A stretch of DNA of 6,493 bases from Phycisphaerae bacterium. Its GTDB lineage: Bacteria > Planctomycetota > Phycisphaerae > UBA1845 > PWPN01. Below, piece by piece: positions 1 through 5,806 of this stretch. Every line of letters begins with the position of its first letter. Position 1 is the stretch's first letter. The DNA lies in the NCBI GenBank assembly GCA_035384605.1, contig DAOOIV010000181.1, positions 1 to 6,493 of the forward strand. Direction: 5' to 3'. The translations under genes were made by a program, and so were the position numbers. The notes beneath the pieces are model-generated. The model did not search any database. It worked only from the letters and a program-made list of their open reading frames with translations, and was not told the DNA's origin.

Positions 1-2393
1 ATGTCGGCGAAAACCCATGTGTCGGTCGAGGTGTTGTTGGCGTAGGAATGAGACGCCTCCGGCCAGTCGGCCGGCGACCCGCTTGCCGTGCGGATGTTTC
101 CCTCGCTGTCGACGTATTCGAGGAACACGTTTTCGTAGATGGTCCGGTCGAGATTATCCGGTGTCAGCCACATGCTTCTCGTCTCGACGGTCAACTGCGA
201 CTTGAGCCGGTGGTTACCGAAGACCTCTCCGTACTCACCCTGGAAAATGCAGTAAGGGGTGGGCTCCTTGATGAGGAAGGGGACGATGCCGGGCGTGGTA
301 CTCGGCTGTGGGATCTCGCGGATCTGCTTGATCCGGAGGTGGCCCTCGGGGGCGACCTTCTTGTATTCGAAGTCGAGCACGTACTTCGTCTTGCCGGAGG
401 CGGCCGCAAAGGCGTTGGAGGCCTGGACCATCAGACTGGCAAGAGTGCGGTAGTCCGATTCCCAATCCAACACCGTGGCGCCCAGCGGCACCAGGTTCGA
501 ATAGGCCTGGATGGTCAGGTATGTGCCGAAGGAATAGACGTCGGCCTTCACCTCTTCAGGAATGGATCCGTCGGTGGGGTTGCTCACCGAAACGGCACCC
601 AGTTGCGTCACGAGCTTGATGCGGCTCGTGGTGGTGCTGATTCTCTCAAGCGTGGCCACCCCGTTGGCCATCTCGATCGGGTCGGGCGTCGAGTGATGGA
701 CCAACATGGCCATGCCGGCCTGGCTCTCGTCGATGCCGTGGCGGAGTCTCTCGAGATAGGCGTTGTCGTAGTAGAAGCTGGCGAAGACCCTGCGAATCGC
801 CCGGAACACGCCGCGTTCGTTCGCCTCCGCGGGGTCGCAGAGGCTTGGTCCGACCCCATCGCCGTCGAGGTCGTCGGCCAGACAGCCGCTGAAGCTGTCG
901 TACAGGCCCGCACCGGTGAACTGCTCGCTGTCCTCCACGTTGGTCGAGCTGCGGAACCGGATTTTCTTGTACGGATCGAAACCGTATGCCGGGTCTTGCA
1001 GGGCGCTGATGATCTCGTTTTGCAGGGCGGGGCTGAAGACGGTGGCGGAGGTCTTCTTGAAGAGGTCTTCGCGGATGCCCTCAAGGACATCGGCCAGGGC
1101 GGCCATGTTCGCCGGCGGATAAGTGAAACCGGCCAGACGATAGGCGATTTCTTCGCGAAGCGTGCGGCCGTTGGTCAGCGTCTGGCTGAGGAATTCGTTC
1201 CAGAGGTCGAACGAGAAGGCCATGGCCACCGGGCAGTTCGACGGGATCGACCGCCGCAACAGGCCGAAGTTGGCCGCTTTGCCGCCGAAGTAGCAAATAT
1301 CCGACGGCCACAGCCCATCGGTTGAGGCGCTGTATGCGCCATAGGGCGTGACGGGGCAGATGTTCAGCGGCGGGGGTGTCTTGAGAGCGAGGATTTCGTC
1401 GATCTGCTGCGGGGTGAGCACGTCCTGCACGTCGATCAGCCGAGCGTCGCAGTCATTGGCGTTCCCGTAGACCCGCAGCGCGATCTTGCGACCGACCAGT
1501 TGCTGGGCCCGGGTCGCATCCTCGGACAGCGCCAGGAAAACGAACGGAATGCCATAGGTGTTGGCCAGAATGGCGACGTGCGAATTCGGCGTCGAAGGGG
1601 CCAGCGTGATGATGCCCGCGATGACCGGCATGTCGGCAGGCACGCCGTCGGTCAGGAGGATGTCGCCGGGTGCCAGTTGGCCCGTGAGATAGGCGTTCTC
1701 GATCTGGGTGGCCGCGAACTGTTTGAGGGTTCCCAGGGCCCAGCCGCGCGAGTAGCTGATGTTGCCCTTAGCCCATCGGCTGGGCGAACTGACGATGATG
1801 CCGTTGGCCTCAAAGTAGGCACGGTTTTCCTCGGCCGATGCGATTTGGTCGTAGCTGGGGAAATAGAAAGCCTCGACGCCGGCTTCCGCGGTGATCTTTG
1901 ACTTGACCAGGTTGAACAGGTTGACCACCTGGGCCGGGTCGTACGCGTCTCGGCGAACAAGCTCGATGCCGTATTCCTTGATTTGCTCGGACGGCGGCTG
2001 ATGAACGGTCCAGTAGGGCAGTATCACCGAACCCAGAATCGCCTCCTGCCCCTCGGCGTAGAGACTGATCTGGTTGAACTCCTCGGTGCTCATCCCGATG
2101 TATTCCTGGACGAAGGTCGTTGCCCAGTCATAGTGGAACGGGTAGGCGTTGCTGTCCTGGAAGTACACTTTGGTCGGATCGCTGACGAAGATCAGGAACT
2201 TGATCCAGCCCGGATCGCCGGTTTCGGGCGCGGCCTTTCGGAAGGAGTCGCTCGGGAAGGTAATGGTGTTTCGCCAAGAGCTGGACGGGATGACCGTCTC
2301 GGCAAAGGTGTACCGGGTGATGAATCCGGCCGCCGATAGGACCATCAGGCAGGCGAGATACCGATAAGGAAAGCCTCCGTAAGTTCGTAACAT
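1..2393 (-). CDS. Exported PEP/pyruvate-binding domain protein (phosphohistidine-like plus ATP-grasp domains), 3' end outside window
   Basis: The frame stays open for 797 codons from the ATG at 2393 to the window edge, so the C-terminus is missing. Residues 1-31 look like a Sec signal peptide: R3 and R11, a hydrophobic stretch at about 13-25, and a possible cleavage after T29-F30-A31. Around 260-290 the motif SHVAILANTYGIPFVF resembles the swivel phosphohistidine domain of PEP-utilising enzymes, with H272 as the candidate phospho-acceptor. An ATP-grasp domain of the PPDK_N type follows: GGKAANFG (370-377, K372), RSSTNVEDSEQFTGAG from R481, a D-F-E at 674-676, and K-Q-I-R at 689-692 matching the family's Q-x-R end. 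PEP synthase and PPDK have ATP-grasp first and the His domain second, so the order here is reversed. No TIM-barrel PEP domain is visible; about 105 residues after the ATP-grasp are unassigned. The ATP-grasp also carries an insert, DDLDGDG (507-513), between C504 and C519. Domain calls are confident; substrate and role are unknown. The start is fixed by a strong SD site. Confidence 0.88.
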   Translation of the reverse strand, partial: MLRTYGGFPYRYLACLMVLSAAGFITRYTFAETVIPSSSWRNTITFPSDSFRKAAPETGDPGWIKFLIFVSDPTKVYFQDSNAYPFHYDWATTFVQEYIGMSTEEFNQISLYAEGQEAILGSVILPYWTVHQPPSEQIKEYGIELVRRDAYDPAQVVNLFNLVKSKITAEAGVEAFYFPSYDQIASAEENRAYFEANGIIVSSPSRWAKGNISYSRGWALGTLKQFAATQIENAYLTGQLAPGDILLTDGVPADMPVIAGIITLAPSTPNSHVAILANTYGIPFVFLALSEDATRAQQLVGRKIALRVYGNANDCDARLIDVQDVLTPQQIDEILALKTPPPLNICPVTPYGAYSASTDGLWPSDICYFGGKAANFGLLRRSIPSNCPVAMAFSFDLWNEFLSQTLTNGRTLREEIAYRLAGFTYPPANMAALADVLEGIREDLFKKTSATVFSPALQNEIISALQDPAYGFDPYKKIRFRSSTNVEDSEQFTGAGLYDSFSGCLADDLDGDGVGPSLCDPAEANERGVFRAIRRVFASFYYDNAYLERLRHGIDESQAGMAMLVHHSTPDPIEMANGVATLERISTTTSRIKLVTQLGAVSVSNPTDGSIPEEVKADVYSFGTYLTIQAYSNLVPLGATVLDWESDYRTLASLMVQASNAFAAASGKTKYVLDFEYKKVAPEGHLRIKQIREIPQPSTTPGIVPFLIKEPTPYCIFQGEYGEVFGNHRLKSQLTVETRSMWLTPDNLDRTIYENVFLEYVDSEGNIRTASGSPADWPEASHSYANNTSTDTWVFAD

Positions 2394-2400
2394 GGCTTGC

Positions 2401-2406
2401 CCTCCT
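2401..2406 (-). promoter_or_regulatory. Shine-Dalgarno site of the PEP/pyruvate-binding protein gene
   Basis: On the minus strand AGGAGG lies 7 bases before the ATG at 2393. It is a full-strength match and fixes the start codon. Confidence 0.85.
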
Positions 2407-2439
2407 GTCTTTTCCAATCAGAGCCCCCCGACCTCTATT

Positions 2440-2467
2440 ATTGTACCGAATGGGAAGTAATGGTCAA
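2440..2467 (-). promoter_or_regulatory. Sigma70-like promoter for the PEP/pyruvate-binding protein gene
   Basis: Read on the minus strand, TTGACC (2467-2462) is separated by 16 bases from TACAAT (2445-2440). Each hexamer differs from the consensus at one position. Transcription would start near 2433, giving a leader of about 40 bases that contains the SD site. The promoter lies in the gap after the DUF2442 gene, so the large gene can be expressed separately from the unit upstream. I see no convincing terminator between the two. Confidence 0.65.
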
Positions 2468-2532
2468 AGGAGTCTTGGGCCGTCGGAGGGGCCTTGGCAG
2501 GATTAGTGGTCTGCCGATGCCCGGCGTCTCGT

Positions 2533-2766
2533 TCAATCCCCGATCCCCGGCAACAGGCCCTCGAAGCTGATGTCTTCGTCGAGCGCATCCCAGTGAATAC
2601 CGGTGCCCCCTCCGCTCATTTCGAACTGCTCGCGTTGCCGCGGTGTAGCGTTCAGCAGCCGGGGGAAATAGGCCAACGGGACCGCCAGTTGCCGCCCGTC
2701 GACCAACTCGATCCACAGGTTGAGATCGTCAAACCAGACGCGTTTGGCTGCCGCCTTAGTCAGCAA
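2533..2766 (-). CDS. DUF2442 family protein
   Basis: A small cytosolic protein of 77 residues with no signal peptide or membrane segment. It matches the DUF2442 pattern: VWFDDLNLWIELVDGRQLAVPL near the N-terminus (10-31), AYFPRLLNATPRQRE (32-46), then GGGTGIHWDALDEDISFEGLL (52-72). It reads through to a normal stop and looks intact. The frame opens with a TTG at 2766, which overlaps the stop of the preceding DUF4160 gene by 11 bases. No SD site stands at usual spacing, so translation is probably coupled to the upstream gene. DUF2442 and DUF4160 genes are often neighbours in bacterial genomes and the function of the pair is not established. A toxin-antitoxin-like role would be a guess. The exact start is less certain than the family. 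Confidence 0.85.
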   Translation of the reverse strand: MLTKAAAKRVWFDDLNLWIELVDGRQLAVPLAYFPRLLNATPRQREQFEMSGGGTGIHWDALDEDISFEGLLPGIGD

Positions 2767-3001
2767 AGTACTTATCCCGTTTCCTCAAGAATAGGTCGCG
2801 GTTTTCCGCAGCCACTTGGGCAATCCGGGTCAACTCGCTCGAAGTCGTGCCGTGCGAGTCCGCGATCGTCACTGCCTGGTCCAGCCGGAATCCGGCCCCG
2901 TTTTCGCCCTTGCGTTCGTGGATGTGGGCAGGTTCGCGCGGTTCGCCTTCGTTCGAAAAGGAGAAGAACCTGCAGCCCTCGAAACGCAAAGCAACAGGCA
3001 C
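2756..3001 (-). CDS. DUF4160 family protein
   Basis: A small protein of about 81 residues matching DUF4160: an opening PVALRFEGCRFFSFSNEG, the HxH motif in PAHIHERKG (H26, H28), a middle FRLDQAVTIADSHG, and a C-terminal helix with ENRDLFLRKRDKYFAD. I chose the GTG at 3001 because the family usually begins with Met-Pro just before the first strand, and this start gives V-P-V-A-L-R-F. The frame also runs up to an ATG at 3052, which overlaps the oxidoreductase stop in a TGATG arrangement and would add 17 residues of low-complexity Arg/Gly/Pro sequence. Neither start has a clear SD at good spacing, so coupling to the upstream gene is likely. It lies directly before the DUF2442 gene, the usual partner. 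Function unknown. Confidence 0.82.
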   Translation of the reverse strand: MPVALRFEGCRFFSFSNEGEPREPAHIHERKGENGAGFRLDQAVTIADSHGTTSSELTRIAQVAAENRDLFLRKRDKYFAD

Positions 3002-3051
3002 TCGACAACTCGCAACCGGCCTCCCAGGCCCCCGATCCCTGTCCTGCCGCA

Positions 3052-4410
3052 TCAGGGGATGCGGACGGTCAGACCGTCGGGGTCGAGGGTCGCCCGCTTC
3101 TTGGCGTGGTGGGCGGCGTTGGCCAGATGCAGGGCGGAGACCGCCTGATGGCCGATCTCGACCGGAGCGTTTGGCTCCTTACGGGTTCGCATGCACTCGA
3201 GCCAGTTGGCCTCATGCAGGTCGACCCGCAGCGGGCTGGAGATCTCATGCTCAGGCTCTGGCGGAATGTCCTCCCAGTTGGCGGGCCACTTTTCCTTGTA
3301 GAACCGCGCCCCCCGATCGTCGAGTTCCAGTGTGCCCTTGCGGCCGTGGGCGATGATCGACCACGCATCGTGCCAGTTGTTGGTGTAGGTCAGGGTCCAG
3401 GTCGCCATGAACTTCGGGTACTCGAAGACCGCGCAGAACGTGTCCGGCGTCTCGTAGCCCTTGATCTGGTACGCCGCGCCGTGCTCCTGGGCGGCCAGTG
3501 GCGGCTTGCTGTCGTTGAATAGCCACTGGATCACGTCCATCAGATGAGTGCCCTGGTCGGTCATGTTGCCGCCCGAGTACTCCCAGAAGTACCGCCAGAA
3601 CCGGTACTTCACCGGGTTCATCGGGTAACGTTTTTCCGGCGGCAGCGGGAGTTGAAACCGGTCCCAGTCGACCTTGCCTTCAAGCTTGATGTCCTCCGGG
3701 TTGGGCAAGTCCGGCATGTTCCAGTACCACTCGGCTCGCACCAGACTGACCTCGCCCAGAAAGCCGCTGTCGACGATTCGCTTTGCCTCAATGATAGATG
3801 GGGTGCTGCGTCGCTGCATGCCGATCTGCACGATCCGGTCGGTGCGGCGGACCTGCTTGACCATGTTAGCCCCCTGCGGGATCGACCAGGACATGGGTTT
3901 TTCGCAGTAGGCGTCCTTGCCGGCCATGACCGAGTCGATCAGGTGTCGCTCATGCCAGAAATCCGGGCTGGCGATCAGCACGCCGTCGATCTCCTTCATC
4001 TCCAGCAGCCGCTCGTGCTCGTTGAAGCTCTTGGCCTTGCCGCCGCACATCTCGACGGCGGCCCTGCGGTTGGCCTCGTTGATGTCGCAGACGGCGATGA
4101 ACTCGCAGTTGTTTTCCTTGCGGTCGAGCATGCTCTGGATGTGGTGGCGACCCATCCCGCCGGCGCCGATGATGCCCAGCAGAATGCGGTCATTGGCCCC
4201 GAGGACCCGTGATCGGGGGCTTGGTGTTACCTTTGAGCCGTAGTCCGAGGCTTCGGCGGCCCTGGCCCGGCGGATGCCGCCGACGGCCAAGGCGCCGACT
4301 CCTGCGGCCGCAGTCTCGAGGATTCTGCGGCGGCTCCAGCTCGACGACGATGTGTTTGGTCGTGTTTGGCATGGACCAGAAGCGTTGCTGGCGCAGGTCT
4401 TGTCCGGCAT
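3052..4410 (-). CDS. Tat-exported Gfo/Idh/MocA family oxidoreductase
   Basis: A complete 452-residue protein of the Gfo/Idh/MocA family, which are NAD(P)-dependent dehydrogenases acting mainly on sugars and related polyols. The N-terminus carries a twin-arginine signal, SRRRIL at 26-31, followed by the hydrophobic AAAGVGALAVGG, so the protein is probably folded in the cytoplasm and exported with its cofactor. The Rossmann dinucleotide loop is GAGGMG (82-87). The family's EKP motif is at 170-172, and GGNMTDQGTHLMDVIQWL (280-297) supplies the conserved active-site His (H289). The C-terminal part has the expected alpha/beta sheet domain. Planctomycetes have many such Tat-signal paralogues, often linked to breakdown of unusual sugars; the substrate cannot be told here. 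An AAGGAG site supports the ATG. It is the first gene of a likely unit with DUF4160 and DUF2442. Confidence 0.93.
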   Translation of the reverse strand: MPDKTCASNASGPCQTRPNTSSSSWSRRRILETAAAGVGALAVGGIRRARAAEASDYGSKVTPSPRSRVLGANDRILLGIIGAGGMGRHHIQSMLDRKENNCEFIAVCDINEANRRAAVEMCGGKAKSFNEHERLLEMKEIDGVLIASPDFWHERHLIDSVMAGKDAYCEKPMSWSIPQGANMVKQVRRTDRIVQIGMQRRSTPSIIEAKRIVDSGFLGEVSLVRAEWYWNMPDLPNPEDIKLEGKVDWDRFQLPLPPEKRYPMNPVKYRFWRYFWEYSGGNMTDQGTHLMDVIQWLFNDSKPPLAAQEHGAAYQIKGYETPDTFCAVFEYPKFMATWTLTYTNNWHDAWSIIAHGRKGTLELDDRGARFYKEKWPANWEDIPPEPEHEISSPLRVDLHEANWLECMRTRKEPNAPVEIGHQAVSALHLANAAHHAKKRATLDPDGLTVRIP

Positions 4411-4416
4411 CTAAGT

Positions 4417-4422
4417 CTCCTT
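4417..4422 (-). promoter_or_regulatory. Shine-Dalgarno site of the Gfo/Idh/MocA gene
   Basis: On the minus strand AAGGAG lies 6 bases before the ATG at 4410. It supports the start that includes the whole Tat signal. Confidence 0.8.
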
Positions 4423-4510
4423 CCGTTACGATCTTGAAAGCTGCATTTCCAAAGCCGCGGCAGGCCCACAGGCCATCGCGACGCCGTAAGGGTACCGAGC
4501 CAAGGGGGAG

Positions 4511-4540
4511 TTGTCACGTGAGGGAGGGTTGTCATACAAT
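4511..4540 (+). promoter_or_regulatory. Sigma70-like promoter of the heptosyltransferase gene, possibly giving a leaderless mRNA
   Basis: TTGTCA (4511-4516) is followed after 18 bases by TACAAT (4535-4540). Each differs from the consensus at one position, and the -10 is identical to that proposed for the large minus-strand gene. Transcription would begin near 4547, at or next to the ATG at 4548. A second copy of GTTGTCA lies 18 bases downstream of the first (4510-4516 and 4528-4534). Confidence 0.5.
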
Positions 4541-4547
4541 TCCCGGC

Positions 4548-5108
4548 ATGTCCAACGACCAACCGATAAACTACAGCCAACAGACCGGCGATTCCCATGA
4601 AGTGTCGACGCAAAAAGCCCCGTCGCGGATCCTGATCGTCCTGCCGAACTGGGTTGGTGATTTGGTGCTGGCAACCCCGGCTTTGCGAGTCATGCGGGAG
4701 CGGTTCCGGGATACACACATTGCCTTCCTGCTTCGCAGTCATCTGGAGGACATCCTCAGCGGGGGGCAGTGGGCTGACGAGATCATCCACTGGCCGGCCA
4801 CAACCAAAGGACAGAGCCGTCCCAAGCGGCGGCAGGGCTTCCTTGGTTTTGCGGCCGAGATGCGGGATCGGCGATTTGACTGGGCCGTGCTGTTCTCGAA
4901 TTCCTTCCGGGCGGCGCTCCTGGCACGCCTGGCGGGGATTCGTTCACGGATCGGCTATGACCGCGACGGCAGGGGGCTGCTGCTTACCGACAGACTGCTC
5001 CCCGAGCGGTACAACGGGAAATACGTGCCGATCCCGATGACCCGGTACTACAACGCGATTGCCCGGTATCTCGTATGCCGTCTTCTGCTTGAAAAAAAAA
5101 AATTGTAA
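4548..5108 (+). CDS. waaF: Lipopolysaccharide heptosyltransferase (GT9, WaaF type), N-terminal part, cut short by adapter sequence
   Basis: This is the first half of an ADP-heptose:LPS heptosyltransferase, which adds heptose to the inner core of LPS on the cytoplasmic side of the inner membrane. The GT9 N-terminal domain starts at about residue 27 with RILIVLPNWVGDLVLATPAL, including the typical W-V-G-D and A-T-P-A-L. Genuine coding appears to run to the Arg-Tyr-Leu at 5064-5072. The last dozen codons, ending in E-K-K-K-L-stop, are encoded by Illumina adapter plus poly-A and are not biological. The matching C-terminal half continues in the same frame just after the stop. I chose the ATG at 4548, which has no SD close to it. 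A GTG at 4518 has GGGGGAG 7 bases upstream and would add ten residues. Whether this is heptosyltransferase II or another GT9 member is less sure than the family. Confidence 0.85.
   Translation: MSNDQPINYSQQTGDSHEVSTQKAPSRILIVLPNWVGDLVLATPALRVMRERFRDTHIAFLLRSHLEDILSGGQWADEIIHWPATTKGQSRPKRRQGFLGFAAEMRDRRFDWAVLFSNSFRAALLARLAGIRSRIGYDRDGRGLLLTDRLLPERYNGKYVPIPMTRYYNAIARYLVCRLLLEKKKL
5068..5102 (+). other. Illumina P7 adapter sequence with poly-A tail (assembly contamination)
   Basis: Positions 5068-5091 match, base for base, the 24-base 3' end of the Illumina indexed adapter. It begins ATCTCGTATGCC, ends TTCTGCTTG, and is the complement of the P7 flow-cell primer. Eleven A residues follow (5092-5102), as when a four-colour sequencer reads past the end of a library fragment. 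On the minus strand the block translates to the well-known artefact peptides FFFKQKTAYEI and FFFSSRRRHTR. The usual adapter sequence that precedes the index is absent on the left, so the junction probably formed at a short chance match around CGGTATCTCG. Confidence 0.97.
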
Positions 5109-5132
5109 ACGACGCCTGAGGAAGAGGCCGTA

Positions 5133-5684
5133 GTGGACGGGTTGTTTGCCGCTGCCGGCGTCACGCAGGGAAGGCCCGTCGTCGTGCTCAACCCGGGCTC
5201 CTCTTTCGGGCCGGCCAAGCGGTGGCTTCCCGAACGATTTGCCGAGGTGGCCGACCGCCTTGTCGTGGAGCATGGTGCGGCCATGTTTATCGCCTGCGGT
5301 CCAAAGGAGATCGATACCGCACGGCAGGTTGCCGGCCATATGCGTCATTCCAGCACCGTCCTGGACAAGCCCGTGTTGCCTCTCGGCCCGACCAAGGCCC
5401 TGATTCGACGGGCCGGCCTGCTGATTACCAACGACACCGGCCCGCGACACTTCGGTATTGCCTTCCGAGTGCCGACGGTGACCATCTTCGGTCCGACACA
5501 CCAGCAGTGGACCGCCACCAACAGTTCGTGCGAGCGGGCGATCCAGGTGCCGGTGGATTGCGGTCCATGCATGAAGCGCAAGTGCCCGCTCGATCACCGC
5601 TGTATGCGCCGCGTAACCGGCGACATGGTCGTGCAAGCCGCTCGCGAGTTGTTGAGCAGGCGAACCCAGCCGGTTGCCACGTGA
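5133..5684 (+). CDS. waaF: Lipopolysaccharide heptosyltransferase (GT9, WaaF type), C-terminal part of the split gene
   Basis: This is the nucleotide-sugar-binding half of the heptosyltransferase. VVVLNPGSSFGPAKRWLPERFAEVADRL opens the C-terminal Rossmann-like domain and is the usual ADP-heptose-site signature. NDTGPRHFGIAF then supplies the conserved D-T-G-P-x-H loop, followed by VTIFGPT. The tail, DCGPCMKRKCPLDHRCMRRV, is Cys-rich as in many WaaF-like proteins. GTG at 5133 is only the first start codon after the stop. Homologous sequence seems to begin earlier, at 5109, with TTPEEEAVVDG, in the same frame as the N-terminal half. I see no SD, so this is not a separate gene but the rest of the gene starting at 4548. 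The two halves together make about 378 residues, a little over the usual WaaF length of about 350. Confidence 0.87.
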   Translation: MDGLFAAAGVTQGRPVVVLNPGSSFGPAKRWLPERFAEVADRLVVEHGAAMFIACGPKEIDTARQVAGHMRHSSTVLDKPVLPLGPTKALIRRAGLLITNDTGPRHFGIAFRVPTVTIFGPTHQQWTATNSSCERAIQVPVDCGPCMKRKCPLDHRCMRRVTGDMVVQAARELLSRRTQPVAT

Positions 5685-5731
5685 GATTCGCGGGTGTCAC
5701 CGGCCGCTTGCCCGCCGGCGTCTTCTCGCTC

Positions 5732-5784
5732 CGAACCTCGCCGGAGAAATGCCCGCCGGAACAATCCGCCTGGTGCGAGGTTCG
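5732..5784 (+). repeat. 9-bp perfect inverted repeat in the hldC leader
   Basis: CGAACCTCG (5732-5740) pairs perfectly with CGAGGTTCG (5776-5784) across a 35-base loop that contains two CCGG sites able to pair with each other (5741-5744 and 5756-5759). The right arm ends 12 bases before the SD of hldC, so a folded transcript would bring the hairpin close to the ribosome site. No U-run follows, so it is not a typical terminator. A chance occurrence is possible. Confidence 0.4.
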
Positions 5785-5796
5785 ATTCAGTTGTAC

Positions 5797-5801
5797 AGGA
5801 G
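5797..5801 (+). promoter_or_regulatory. Shine-Dalgarno site of hldC
   Basis: AGGAG lies 5 bases before the ATG at 5807. It decides this start over the long in-frame extension upstream, which runs antisense-like through the heptosyltransferase. Confidence 0.75.
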
Positions 5802-5806
5802 ACCCG

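Noticed and set aside
48..1325. Plus-strand open frame of 425 codons.
   Set aside because: It is the complement of the large PEP/pyruvate-binding gene, whose minus-strand frame shows clear conserved motifs. The plus translation shows no recognisable domain and results from high GC and codon bias.
2494..3522. Plus-strand open frame of 342 codons.
   Set aside because: It lies antisense to DUF2442, DUF4160 and the oxidoreductase end, all of which match known families; the plus product is rich in Arg and Pro with no family match I can see.
4483..4519. Possible minus-strand promoter GTGACA-17-TACCCT for the oxidoreductase.
   Set aside because: The -10 matches only three of six consensus bases, too weak to list as a feature.
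5092..5105. Programmed frameshift on the A-run in waaF.
   Set aside because: The A-run is part of the adapter artefact, and both gene halves are already in the same frame, so no shift would restore the protein.
4944..5636. Minus-strand open frame with FFFFKQKTAYEI.
   Set aside because: The run is translated Illumina adapter plus poly-T, and the rest is antisense to waaF.
5222..5806. N-terminal extension of the hldC frame to 5222.
   Set aside because: It overlaps the heptosyltransferase C-terminal half out of frame and has no homology; the SD at 5797 and the family start support the ATG at 5807.
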